DNA of 17,800 bases. It comes from Candidatus Auribacterota bacterium. Lineage in GTDB: Bacteria > Auribacterota > JAFGBW01. How positions within the stretch are numbered: the first letter of the stretch is position 1; every line of letters begins with the position of its first letter. The notes beneath the pieces were generated by a model. It saw only the letters and a list, made by a program, of their open reading frames with translations. It had not been told where the DNA came from and ran no database searches. Below are positions 1 through 6,918 of this stretch, in pieces. The stretch covers positions 1-17,800 of the forward strand of contig JAFGBW010000065.1 of the NCBI GenBank assembly GCA_016932965.1. Direction: 5' to 3'. The translations under genes were made by a program, and so were the position numbers.

Positions 1-480
1 GGCTTCGATAACCTCATAGACGGCGCTGAAAGCCATGACACATTCAACCGGAAGATAATAGGCCCATGCCCCTTTGAGATTTAAAAGGCGCGTGCCTATT
101 TCGTTTAGTGGATAGATCATGAGGGCTCCGAATAATAAATGCATGATGCGGTCATAATGATTTCTGGAGAAATGAAGGATTTCTTGCAGCCAGCATCCAA
201 AAGGAACGTAGGAATAGCTGTAATGAGTACCGATGGTGTGCAGGGATAAAAAGATGGTCATCAGGAGGTATGATATGTCCGAAAAGGAAAATACCCGGTA
301 AGTGGCCACCAGAGCCCACAGGAAGATAAAAACAGGAATGTTTTCCACAATCCAGTCAAGACGGTCATTGGGAGAAATCGCCAGTAAGGTCCACAACGCG
401 ATCAGCCATACCACGCAGCCCTGCAGAAACAGATTGTGTCTGAAACGGATTCGAATATCAGTCGAAGCTCTTGACAGCAT
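1..480 (-). CDS. YjdF/DUF2238 family inner-membrane protein, C-terminus cut by window edge
   Basis: About 160 codons are visible on the minus strand, from an ATG at 480-478 to the left edge, so the C-terminus is missing. The protein is strongly hydrophobic with several membrane helices. It has the motifs that mark the DUF2238/YjdF family: HTIGTHYSYSYVPFG near residues 80-95 and NHYDRIMHLLFG about 15 residues later, followed by an NEIGTRL turn. The function of this family is unknown; it is a multi-pass inner-membrane protein. An in-frame TGA lies six codons upstream (496-498), so the ATG at 480 is the first possible start. A GGGG stretch just upstream is a weak ribosome-binding site. It points the same way as comF but is separated from it by a repeat-rich spacer, so co-transcription is doubtful. 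Confidence 0.8.
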   Translation of the reverse strand, partial: MLSRASTDIRIRFRHNLFLQGCVVWLIALWTLLAISPNDRLDWIVENIPVFIFLWALVATYRVFSFSDISYLLMTIFLSLHTIGTHYSYSYVPFGCWLQEILHFSRNHYDRIMHLLFGALMIYPLNEIGTRLLNLKGAWAYYLPVECVMAFSAVYEVIEA

Positions 481-643
481 GAATGCCCCGTTTTTTCATC
501 TTTCCTTTTATTATTGCGATTATTTTCTTATAAGTCATTTTTTCCGGTTCTGTCAAAAGGAATCAGATGATAATTCTGGTGTCCGGAACAAATATAATCA
601 TGAGTTAACTATAACCTATAATAAAATAATAAGGGATAAACAG

Positions 644-690
644 GAATTGAGAATGGTGAATGGTTGATAATTATTGGTTGTTGATAAATA
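644..690. repeat. Dispersed repeat fragment, GAATTGAGAATGG type
   Basis: The segment starting GAATTGAGAATGGTGAATGG and continuing with TTGATAAT and TTGGTTGTTGA resembles 9352-9396 (GAATTGAAAATGGCTGATGG, then GGTTAGTTCTTGGTTGA). Both lie in gene-free spacers next to other repeat fragments. The match is imperfect and found by eye. Confidence 0.5.
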
Positions 691-724
691 GAAAGTTTAT
701 ACCGAGGGGGGCAAGGCATGATTA

Positions 725-750
725 TCTCCGTGTTCTTCGTGCTCTCTCTG
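725..750. repeat. Dispersed repeat fragment, CACGAA type (inverted)
   Basis: TCTCCGTGTTCTTCGTGC reads on the other strand as GCACGAAGAACACGGAGA. It is related to the CCACGAAACACACGAAAAGC stretch at 11929-11948 and to the CTTCGTGGTTAAA stretch at 849-866. All three are outside genes. Confidence 0.45.
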
Positions 751-771
751 TTGTGAAAATTCTATTTGTTT

Positions 772-801
772 CCTCTGCGTCTCAGCGCCTCAGCGGGACT
801 C
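772..801 (-). repeat. GC-rich dispersed repeat, GCAGAGGCGCTGAG family
   Basis: The plus strand reads CCTCTGCGTCTCAGCGCCTC; its complement contains GAGGCGCTGAGACGCAGAGG. Close relatives in the same orientation are at 13082-13110 and 13911-13939. Weaker copies in the opposite orientation are at 12963-12988 and 9438-9456. All copies are intergenic. Confidence 0.65.
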
Positions 802-810
802 ATCTTATTT

Positions 811-866
811 CCCAATTCAAAATTCTCAATTCTTAATTTATTTTTCTCTCCTTCGTGGTTAAATGG
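811..866. repeat. Dispersed repeat fragments, CAATTCTTAATT and TTCGTGGTTAAA types
   Basis: CAATTCAAAATTCTCAATTC followed by TTAATTTA (811-840) resembles 11988-12023 (ATTCAAATTTAGCTCTCAAT, then TTTTAATTCTTAATTT). Both lie just past the 3' end of a minus-strand gene. It is followed at 849-866 by CTCCTTCGTGGTTAAATGG, a CACGAA-type fragment. Confidence 0.45.
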
Positions 867-891
867 GGTGATATGCTTTCATCTGCATTTT

Positions 892-1644
892 TTAATCTTC
901 CACGGACATGAGTGTCAGCACCGTGATATAGGATACGCCGTTTTCCTTTAGGATTTTGGCGCATTCATTCAGGGTGTTGCCGGTGGTCATGACATCATCC
1001 ACCAAAAGGACATGGTCTGATTTCCGGTTGAATTTTTTTTTGATCTGAAAGGCGTTCCGGATGTTTTTGGCCCTTTCCCGCAAATCCAGACTTGCCTGCA
1101 CGGCGTCAAAGCGTATCCGGTCCAGAGCAGGAAAGGTCCTGATGCGAAGGCGTTTGCCGACTTCGTTTGCCAGGAGCTCGCTTTGATTGAATCCTCTTTC
1201 CTTGAATCGAAAGGGATGAAGCGGGACAAAAGTGATCCAGTCCGGATGGGAAACGGCGTTTTTGACATAGGCCCGGGTCATCAGACCTGCCAGTGGGGCA
1301 GCCAAACCGAAATCACCCTGATATTTCATATGAAAAAGGAGTTTTTTGGCCGGATGGTCAAATAAAAGTGCGGATACACCGCTGTCAAAAAAACGTCTGC
1401 TTTCCGAACAGGTTTTGCAAGCGCTTTGAACAGGACCGGCCGCACTGAGATAGCGTCCGCACTCTCTGCACCTTGCGTGAATCCAGGGAAGGTTTCTGAG
1501 ACAGTTCCGGCAGAAATAAAGCGGCTTGTCGAACTCCAGGAGTTTTCCGCATAGAAGACAGGAACGGGGATAAACCAGATCAAGAACGCCGGCTGTAACA
1601 TGACGGGCGAACGATGAAAAAAAGTGAAGGACAGGAAAACGCAT
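892..1644 (-). CDS. comF: ComF-family phosphoribosyltransferase-like protein
   Basis: This gene encodes a ComF-like protein of 250 residues. The N-terminal third has four Cys-x2-Cys-type pairs (CLLC at 29-32, CRNC 45-48, CREC 59-62, CKTC 76-79), typical of the ComF zinc ribbon. The C-terminal part is a type-I phosphoribosyltransferase fold with the FKERGFNQ motif (147-154) and the PRPP-binding loop LLVDDVMTTGNT (213-224). ComF proteins assist uptake of transforming DNA into the cytoplasm in naturally competent bacteria, but they are also widespread in species with no known competence; no other competence gene is visible here. The open frame extends upstream to 1713, but that would overlap the tRNA-Gln gene, so the ATG at 1644-1642 is preferred. 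Its ribosome-binding site (GGAA) is weak. Confidence 0.88.
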   Translation of the reverse strand: MRFPVLHFFSSFARHVTAGVLDLVYPRSCLLCGKLLEFDKPLYFCRNCLRNLPWIHARCRECGRYLSAAGPVQSACKTCSESRRFFDSGVSALLFDHPAKKLLFHMKYQGDFGLAAPLAGLMTRAYVKNAVSHPDWITFVPLHPFRFKERGFNQSELLANEVGKRLRIRTFPALDRIRFDAVQASLDLRERAKNIRNAFQIKKKFNRKSDHVLLVDDVMTTGNTLNECAKILKENGVSYITVLTLMSVED

Positions 1645-1689
1645 GTGTGTTTCCGTTTGAATCTGACGCGGTTTTTCCGCTGGAAAAAA

Positions 1690-1760
1690 CTGCCGGACGT
1701 GGATTCGAACCACGACGGGGAGATTCAGAGTCTCCTATCCTACCGTTAGATGATCCGGCA
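1690..1760 (-). tRNA. tRNA-Gln (anticodon CUG)
   Basis: The minus strand folds into a full cloverleaf. The acceptor stem is TGCCGGA with TCCGGCA, the D arm is short, and the anticodon stem GGAGA/TCTCC encloses the loop CTCTGAA with anticodon CTG at the usual position. The T arm is CGTGG/CCACG with loop TTCGAAT. U1-A72 and the G discriminator base agree with bacterial tRNA-Gln. CCA is not encoded: the 3' end runs straight into six T residues. The gene stands alone, about 45 bases upstream of comF on the same strand, so read-through into comF is possible. Confidence 0.93.
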
Positions 1761-1773
1761 TTTGAGTATTGAT

Positions 1774-1803
1774 GCTATAGTTAAGCATGGACTTTTAGCA
1801 CAA
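1774..1803 (-). promoter_or_regulatory. Candidate sigma-70-type promoter for tRNA-Gln
   Basis: On the minus strand TTGTGC (complement of 1798-1803) is followed after 18 bases by TATAGC (complement of 1774-1779). The tRNA 5' end lies 13 bases further on. The match to the -35 and -10 consensus is fair and the placement is right for a tRNA promoter. Confidence 0.4.
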
Positions 1804-1913
1804 AATTTTATTTTTCATCAATTCTTTTATTCAAACGATTTTTTAATAAAATTCCGGATTGATTTCTGCCTCCTGAAGAGGACTGGAACCTTTATATACC
1901 CTTGCCGCTACTT

Positions 1914-1943
1914 CGTCATTCGTGCCTGCCTCCGGCAGGAATC
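1914..1943. repeat. REP-like inverted repeat
   Basis: CCTGCC (1925-1930) and GGCAGG (1934-1939) form a perfect 6-bp stem around TCC. It is flanked by GTCATTC on the left and AATC on the right. This layout resembles the dispersed GTCATTCC-stem-GGAATC elements common in many bacterial genomes. Only one copy is visible in this window. Confidence 0.4.
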
Positions 1944-2091
1944 CTGTGGGTGCCCGTCTTTAGGTGAAAATGAAACGAAGGTGTTTTTCGGTTAAATCCC
2001 TTGCATGGGGCCATCAATTATGGTTAAATGGATGACCATTTTTAAGCTTTTTTAAAAGCGTTTAACCCTTTTTCATCTGAAAGGTATACCA

Positions 2092-3696
2092 ATGACTCAG
2101 GAAACACATTACCTCACAGCTCCAGAGGACCGGATTTCTTTTTTTCAGAAGTTCATCTATGGATTAGGCTCACTGTGCAATCAATTGCTTGTCGCAGCCA
2201 TGTCTGTCCTAACGATTGTATTTGTGCCTGGTTTGCATATGAATCCGGCTCTGGCAGGCAAGATCATGGCCATCCCCCGTTTTATTGACGCTCTCATTGA
2301 TCCCCTTATGGGTTTTATCACGGATAAAACGAAATCCAAATGGGGCCGCAGAAGACCTTATATTTTTATCGGCGCACTCTTGTCCGGCATTGTTTTTATT
2401 GTCATGTGGCAGATACCGGAAAATAAAACGGAAAATTATTATTTTTACTTTTTTGCCATCTGGTTCATCATCTATTACATTGCCTACACCGTATTTGCAG
2501 CTCCATTTGTGGCTTTGGGATACGAAATGACCCCGGATTACCACGAACGGACGAAACTCATGAGCATGTCCAATACCGTAGGGCAATTCGCATGGACATT
2601 GAGTCCCTGGCTGTATCCCATGATCTGGCGGGCAGAATTCATCACGAATTTTTTTAACAAGGTGTTTGCCTATTTTCATCTGCCTGAATCCTGGAAAGGC
2701 ATGTTTATTTACAAGGATATGATTGACGGAACCAGACATATTTCGATCTGGATGGGGATTTTTATTATCATCATCGGCGTATTACCCGCCATATTCATCA
2801 AGGAACGTTACTATAAAATCGCCACGGCGGAAGAAAAGGAGAAGGATACGGAGGCCCCGCAGGTTTCCGGCTACACGGTCATCATGAGCAGATTCATTGA
2901 ATTTTTTAAAGGATTCCTGATCACCTTTAAAAATTTGGAGTTTCTAAAACTCTGCGCCACCATGTTTCTGGTTTTTAACGGATTCCAGCTGATTGCTGGA
3001 CTTGGACCTTTCAACATCAATTATTATCTTTTTGGAGGCGATTGGGGAAAGTCCGCCACTTTCATGGCCTGGTTTTTCTGCATCTCTTCCATCATGACCA
3101 GCATCGTGATTCCGTTCATCAGCTGGATTTCATCCAAACTGGGGAAAAGACGTGCGTTTTATATTGCCACATCGGTGGCTATTTTCGGGTATATCATCAA
3201 ATGGTTTTGTTATACGGCCATTGGAAATAATTCGACGGAGATTTTGTTTTCTTTCCCTGTTTTCGGATGGACTTTCAATGTCTACCGTTCCTATTATATG
3301 TTTTTATGCACTCCATTCATCGGGTTCAGTCTGGGCGGTCTTTTCACGTTAGTGGGAGCCATGATGGCCGATGTGTGCGATCAGGACGAATTGCAGACCA
3401 GTCACCGTCGCGAAGGATTATTCGGGGCCGTGAACTGGTGGGTGGTAAAATTAGGAATGGCTCTGGCTTTTTATATTTCAGGATATCTTTTGAATATGAC
3501 CGGATTCAAAGAATCCCTCGGAGGGGCGCAAACCGAGCAGGCGCTTTTCCTGATGAGGTTGTGCGAGGTCGGGATACCGATTGTGACCTCACTTCTGGCC
3601 ATCTTCTTTATCGCCATGTATCAGATCACGGAGCAAAAAGCCCATGAAATCCGCCAGGAGCTTGAAAAACGCCGCGGCAAAGCGAATGCGGTATAA
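2092..3696 (+). CDS. GPH-family (MelB/LacS-like) sugar:cation symporter, MFS superfamily
   Basis: This is a 534-residue polytopic membrane protein with about 12 hydrophobic segments. Residues 63-94 carry the signature of the glycoside-pentoside-hexuronide:cation symporters: RFIDALIDPLMGFITDKT, then KWGRRRPYIFIG. A second basic loop, SKLGKRRAF, precedes the C-terminal half, and an acidic MADVCDQDE loop follows helix 10, as usual in the family. These transporters import sugars or glycosides together with H+ or Na+. The substrate cannot be read from sequence, and no glycosidase or sugar kinase gene is near. The length is somewhat above the usual 450-500; the extra residues lie in the loop around residues 180-215 and in the charged C-terminal tail. 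The start is supported by GAAAGG 8 bases upstream. The gene appears to be a single unit convergent with the next gene. Confidence 0.9.
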   Translation: MTQETHYLTAPEDRISFFQKFIYGLGSLCNQLLVAAMSVLTIVFVPGLHMNPALAGKIMAIPRFIDALIDPLMGFITDKTKSKWGRRRPYIFIGALLSGIVFIVMWQIPENKTENYYFYFFAIWFIIYYIAYTVFAAPFVALGYEMTPDYHERTKLMSMSNTVGQFAWTLSPWLYPMIWRAEFITNFFNKVFAYFHLPESWKGMFIYKDMIDGTRHISIWMGIFIIIIGVLPAIFIKERYYKIATAEEKEKDTEAPQVSGYTVIMSRFIEFFKGFLITFKNLEFLKLCATMFLVFNGFQLIAGLGPFNINYYLFGGDWGKSATFMAWFFCISSIMTSIVIPFISWISSKLGKRRAFYIATSVAIFGYIIKWFCYTAIGNNSTEILFSFPVFGWTFNVYRSYYMFLCTPFIGFSLGGLFTLVGAMMADVCDQDELQTSHRREGLFGAVNWWVVKLGMALAFYISGYLLNMTGFKESLGGAQTEQALFLMRLCEVGIPIVTSLLAIFFIAMYQITEQKAHEIRQELEKRRGKANAV

Positions 3697-3755
3697 TGAG
3701 TATCTGATTATATTGGGATTGGCACCGGAACAAGAGCGTCATTTTGAAAAGGGGA

Positions 3756-4919
3756 TTAAAAGCTGCCGATAGCGGTGAGCCTTTCATAGGCCCGGCATAG
3801 TCCGGAGAAAATGCGGCTGTATGTGTCCTTTCCCTTGTCGTCGCCACCCAGGCTGATTCTGACTGCTCCCCGGGCGATATGATCAGGGACGTTCATGGCC
3901 TGTAAGACATGCGAAGGTTCCGGATCATTGTCCAGACAGGCTGAGGATGTAGTGACGAAAATGCCTCTTGATTCCAGTTCGATCTGGACCGCCTGGCCGT
4001 ATATTCCCGGATAAGAGACGAGTGTTGTGCCGGGAAGACGCTCTTTTATTTCACCGGCTATATACAGGCAGGGAAATTTTTCTTTCAGGTTTTTTTCGAA
4101 TTTTTCTCTGGAAGCCCTGAGGAGGTCGATATGGCTGATTGAGTGTTTCATGTCTTCCAGGGCAATGGCAAGGGTTTCAATTCCGATGTAATTTTGGGTG
4201 CCTCCCCGCAGGCCCTTTTCCTGTATTGTTCCCAGGATAAGAGGGGTGAACAATAAAGGATTTTTTATCAAAAGGATCCCGCATCCGGGAAGGGCGCCGA
4301 TTTTATGACCGGACACAACGGCAAAATCAAATCCGGACTCCTCAAAATTAAACGGGAGCTTTCCAATCAATTGGGCGGTGTCGCAAAAGTAAAGAACATC
4401 ATTTTCCCGGCAAAAGGCTGAGATTTTTTCGTACGGCTGCACCACTCCTGTTTCATTGTTGGCTGCCATCACGCTCACGAGAGAAACCCCTTTTGATTTT
4501 CTTCTGAGGAAGCTTTTGATGTATTCCGCATCAGTCACACCATTGGAATCTGCCGGGATTTGAGTGATGACAAATCCTTTTGAGCTGTAATAATCCGCTG
4601 TACGGATAACGGCATGATGTTCGATGGATGAGATGAGGATGTGTTTTTTCCGGTTTTTTCTGCCGTATTCACAACAGGAGTGAAAGGCTGATGTGATCCC
4701 TTCTGAAGAACCTGAATTGAAAAGGATTTGTTCAGGTTTTGCACCCAGGATTTCCGCGCAGATATGACGGCTCTCCTCGATTTTTTTCATGATCTGTCTG
4801 CCTGCATGGTGCAGGGAATTAGGGTTGGCATAAGGGCCCCCCCCGGACAGTCTTTTCTGCAGATAAGCCCCCACCTGGGAAGTCAAAGGTGAACTGGAGT
4901 TGTAATCAGCATAGACCAT
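3756..4919 (-). CDS. Cysteine desulfurase-like class-V aminotransferase (NifS/IscS family)
   Basis: This is a PLP enzyme of 387 residues, full length for the family. The N-terminus VYADYNSSSP matches the usual YLDYNATTP start. Key residues visible are His101 (SSIEHHAV), Asn154-Glu-Thr (ANNETG), Asp180 and Gln183 (CDTAQ), the PLP lysine Lys206 in SGHKIG, and the candidate catalytic Cys328 in SSACLDNDPEPSHVL. Such enzymes take sulfur from cysteine for Fe-S clusters, thiolated tRNA or cofactors. No iscU, mnmA or suf gene is adjacent, so its partner is unknown. Around the lysine, GALPGCG replaces the more usual YGPKGVG. The start is fixed by homology, yet no Shine-Dalgarno sequence precedes it. 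A run of eight G lies in codons 26-29 (complement of 4847-4854). NifS, IscS and other subtypes cannot be told apart here. Confidence 0.88.
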   Translation of the reverse strand: MVYADYNSSSPLTSQVGAYLQKRLSGGGPYANPNSLHHAGRQIMKKIEESRHICAEILGAKPEQILFNSGSSEGITSAFHSCCEYGRKNRKKHILISSIEHHAVIRTADYYSSKGFVITQIPADSNGVTDAEYIKSFLRRKSKGVSLVSVMAANNETGVVQPYEKISAFCRENDVLYFCDTAQLIGKLPFNFEESGFDFAVVSGHKIGALPGCGILLIKNPLLFTPLILGTIQEKGLRGGTQNYIGIETLAIALEDMKHSISHIDLLRASREKFEKNLKEKFPCLYIAGEIKERLPGTTLVSYPGIYGQAVQIELESRGIFVTTSSACLDNDPEPSHVLQAMNVPDHIARGAVRISLGGDDKGKDTYSRIFSGLCRAYERLTAIGSF

Positions 4920-5295
4920 AAGGATGGAAAGGGTGGATTTTAAATCATGAATGGATTTCAGACAGATTCATATATTCTCATGACGAATGGCAGTCTATCC
5001 TTGAAAATACATGGTATCAATCTTTATTTCAACCTCTTCATGCGGCGGACAGGTCTTTTTTTGACGGAGGCTATGTTAGGGCTGGATTCATTTTCTTTCC
5101 TGCGTTTAAGCATTTCTGAGAGGCAGAAAAGATAAGAATTGATGATTGATAAAAAATCGAATAGTATTTTGTCTTATTCATTTGACAGGGGTTTCATTCA
5201 TTGTCCTGGATGAATGAAACATCAGATCCAGGACCAACATCGTTTGATTTATGAATTGATTGAGACGATTCAGTTAGAAAGTGGAGGAAAACATC
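4920..5295. other. Spacer with possible decayed or cryptic small ORFs and a structured leader
   Basis: This 376-base spacer lies between two divergent genes. In the left part two overlapping plus-strand frames stay open: 4947-5135, with an ATG but no convincing ribosome-binding site, and 4922-5119, which looks more protein-like but lacks a standard start. Neither is supported enough to call a gene. The right part holds TTGACA (5182-5187), the interleaved inverted repeats at 5191-5234, and the ribosome-binding site of the TMEM43-family gene. Confidence 0.5.
5191..5234 (+). promoter_or_regulatory. Two interleaved perfect inverted repeats 5' of the TMEM43-family gene
   Basis: Stem A pairs GTTTCATTCAT (5191-5201) with ATGAATGAAAC (5210-5220), 11 bp with no mismatch. 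Stem B pairs GTCCTGGAT (5203-5211) with ATCCAGGAC (5226-5234), 9 bp with no mismatch. The left arm of B is essentially the loop of A. As RNA this gives either two alternative hairpins or an H-type pseudoknot (11-bp and 7-bp stems). As DNA it could be a compound operator. It sits 62 bases before the start codon at 5296 and just after a consensus TTGACA box at 5182-5187; no good -10 box was found at the right spacing. Confidence 0.6.
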
Positions 5296-6462
5296 ATGTC
5301 TGAAAACAGTTTTACGGAAGTCACACATCAATCCTGGTTCAGCCGGATCGGCAATTCCATAAAAGGGATTCTTGTAGGGGTGGTTTTATTTGTTGCCGCT
5401 TTTCCGCTTCTGTTCTGGAATGAGGGGAGAGCTGTCAGAAGATACAAGGCTCTGAAGGAAGGGAGCGCGGTTGTGATTTCTGCTCCATGCGATAAACTCA
5501 ATCCGGAAAACAATTCCAAGCTGGTCCATATGTCCGGAACGGCGACAACGGAAGAAACACTGAGTGATCCGATTTTCAATGTATCGGACAAGGCGATCAA
5601 ACTGAAACGCCATGTTGAAATGTATCAATGGAAGGAATCCTCAAAAAGCAAGACCGAGAAGAAATTGGGCGGCGGAACGGAAACCGTGACCACCTATGAG
5701 TACACAAAAACATGGGATGACGATGTCATTTCCTCTTCCGGATTTAAAAAACCGGAAGGTCATGATAATCCTGCCGGAATGCCTTTTGAATCCGAAACCA
5801 TAAACGCTTCCGATGTTAAACTGGGTGCCTATCAATTATCTCCGGGTCTCATTGATATGATCAGCGAATTCACCAATTTGGATGTGTCCGGTGTGCCGAA
5901 ATTGAAAGCCAACGTCGATAAAACCGTTCATGTGGTGAATGGCGGTTATTATATTGGAAATAATCCAACTCAGCCGGAGATCGGGGATTTAAAAGTAAGC
6001 TTCAAGGTTGTCAAACCCCTTCAAATCAGCATCGTGTCGGAACAGATCAACGACACTTTCCAGCCTTATCAAACCCAGGCGGGAGACGGAACCATTCAGC
6101 TCCTTCAAACCGGAGAAGTGAGCGCCCAAGCCATGTTTCAGACTGCACAAAAGCAGAATGTATTCATGACATGGGTCATCAGAGTGGTTGGTTTCATCAT
6201 GATGTACCTGGGGATATCCCTGATTTTCAAACCGCTGTCGGTTCTGGCGGATGTTCTGCCTTTACTGGGTACGATAGCCGAAACAGGCATCGGCCTTATC
6301 GCCTTTCTTTTTGCCTCGGTTTTTTCATTGCTGACGATTTCCATCGCCTGGATCATTTACCGGCCCCTGGTGGGCATTGTGCTTTTATTGGCGACCGGAG
6401 GAGCCGTATATGGAATCAAGACCGTATTGAAAAAGAAACCCAAACCAGCAGTCGGCGGATGA
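5296..6462 (+). CDS. TMEM43-family (DUF1625) membrane protein
   Basis: This encodes a protein of 388 residues. Helix 1 (about 21-40) leads into FWNEGRAVRRYKALKEG (40-56), the hallmark of the TMEM43/LUMA family. A large, mostly hydrophilic domain (about 57-290) follows, which in this family faces the non-cytoplasmic side. Three to four membrane helices occupy about 293-380, and the tail is short and basic (KKKPKP). Bacterial members have no established function; human TMEM43 is an inner nuclear membrane protein. The frame could start at GTG 5281, but GGAGG at 5283-5287 lies 8 bases before ATG 5296, which settles the start. It is preceded by the structured element at 5191-5234 and followed after 69 bases by a response-regulator gene on the same strand, so the two may be co-transcribed. 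Confidence 0.85.
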   Translation: MSENSFTEVTHQSWFSRIGNSIKGILVGVVLFVAAFPLLFWNEGRAVRRYKALKEGSAVVISAPCDKLNPENNSKLVHMSGTATTEETLSDPIFNVSDKAIKLKRHVEMYQWKESSKSKTEKKLGGGTETVTTYEYTKTWDDDVISSSGFKKPEGHDNPAGMPFESETINASDVKLGAYQLSPGLIDMISEFTNLDVSGVPKLKANVDKTVHVVNGGYYIGNNPTQPEIGDLKVSFKVVKPLQISIVSEQINDTFQPYQTQAGDGTIQLLQTGEVSAQAMFQTAQKQNVFMTWVIRVVGFIMMYLGISLIFKPLSVLADVLPLLGTIAETGIGLIAFLFASVFSLLTISIAWIIYRPLVGIVLLLATGGAVYGIKTVLKKKPKPAVGG

Positions 6463-6531
6463 GTGATTGCGTTTTATTTTATGGATGATGTTTTCATTAT
6501 ACCTGTAACTATTTCAGAGTGATTGATTTTT

Positions 6532-6918
6532 ATGAAAATACTGATCGTTGAAGATGACAAGACTTATGCAGAAGTGTTGAAGGAATTTTTGACTTTCCGT
6601 CTGCAGACGGAAATCGAACTGGTTCATGATCATAAACAGGTTCAATCCACTGCGGAATCATTCAAGCCCCATCTGATTTTACTGGATCTTGGTTTAGGGG
6701 CGCATCCGGAGGCCAGCGGGCTGCCTGTCTTACAGAAGTTATCGGAAGGAGCGGATACCAAGGATATCCCGGTCATCATTATCAGCGGTTATAATGAAGC
6801 CAATATCCTGAAGCAGGTCATCTCCCGCAAGGTGGCTGAATACGCGGTGAAACCCATCAATCTGACGGATCTTCTAGCCAGGATAAAGAAAGTACTGGGT
6901 AAAAAAAATCTGATCTGA
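6532..6918 (+). CDS. Single-domain response regulator receiver protein
   Basis: This 128-residue protein is a REC domain with no output domain, like CheY or Spo0F. The acidic pocket is Asp8/Asp9 (VEDDK), the phospho-acceptor is Asp52 (LILLDLGLG), the switch residue is Ser85 (IIISGYNE), and Lys107 is followed by Pro108 (AVKPIN). All key residues are present, so it should accept phosphate from a histidine kinase. No kinase gene lies in the window, so it is an orphan. The frame could begin at TTG 6523, but the ATG at 6532 matches the family start (MKILIVEDD). The ribosome-binding site is poor. Output must be through protein contacts; a link to the upstream membrane protein is only suggested by position. 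Confidence 0.92.
   Translation: MKILIVEDDKTYAEVLKEFLTFRLQTEIELVHDHKQVQSTAESFKPHLILLDLGLGAHPEASGLPVLQKLSEGADTKDIPVIIISGYNEANILKQVISRKVAEYAVKPINLTDLLARIKKVLGKKNLI

Larger units (their letters stand above)
481..891. other. Non-coding spacer built of short dispersed-repeat fragments
   Basis: This is a 411-base gap between the YjdF-like gene and the end of comF. The short open frames here look like chance. The AT-rich left part (500-640) shows nothing I can name. From about 644 it is a string of short sequences that recur elsewhere in the window: a GAATTGAGAATGG-type tract (644-690), a CCGTGTTCTTCGTG tract (725-750), a GCGTCTCAGCGCCTC tract (772-801), a CAATTCAAAATTCTCAATTC tract (811-840) and a CTTCGTGGTTAAA tract (849-866). 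They are listed separately under repeats. No clear terminator was seen for comF. Confidence 0.6.
1761..2091. other. Spacer between tRNA-Gln and the symporter gene
   Basis: This 331-base spacer separates divergent transcription units. It holds the tRNA promoter at its left end. In the middle (1914-1943) is a REP-like stem-loop. The right part is AT-rich and ends with the ribosome-binding site GAAAGG ahead of the ATG at 2092. A promoter for the symporter must lie here, but I could not single one out. Confidence 0.5.

Noticed and set aside
302-667. Plus-strand open frame of 121 codons opposite the YjdF-like gene
   Set aside because: Its first half is the antisense of a clear membrane-protein gene; the rest is AT-rich spacer, and no family or good start was seen.
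1645-1713. Longer comF start at 1713
   Set aside because: It would overlap the tRNA-Gln gene and add residues not typical of ComF.
3697-3755. Terminator between the convergent symporter and cysteine desulfurase genes
   Set aside because: No stem-loop with a T-run could be found in the 59 bases.
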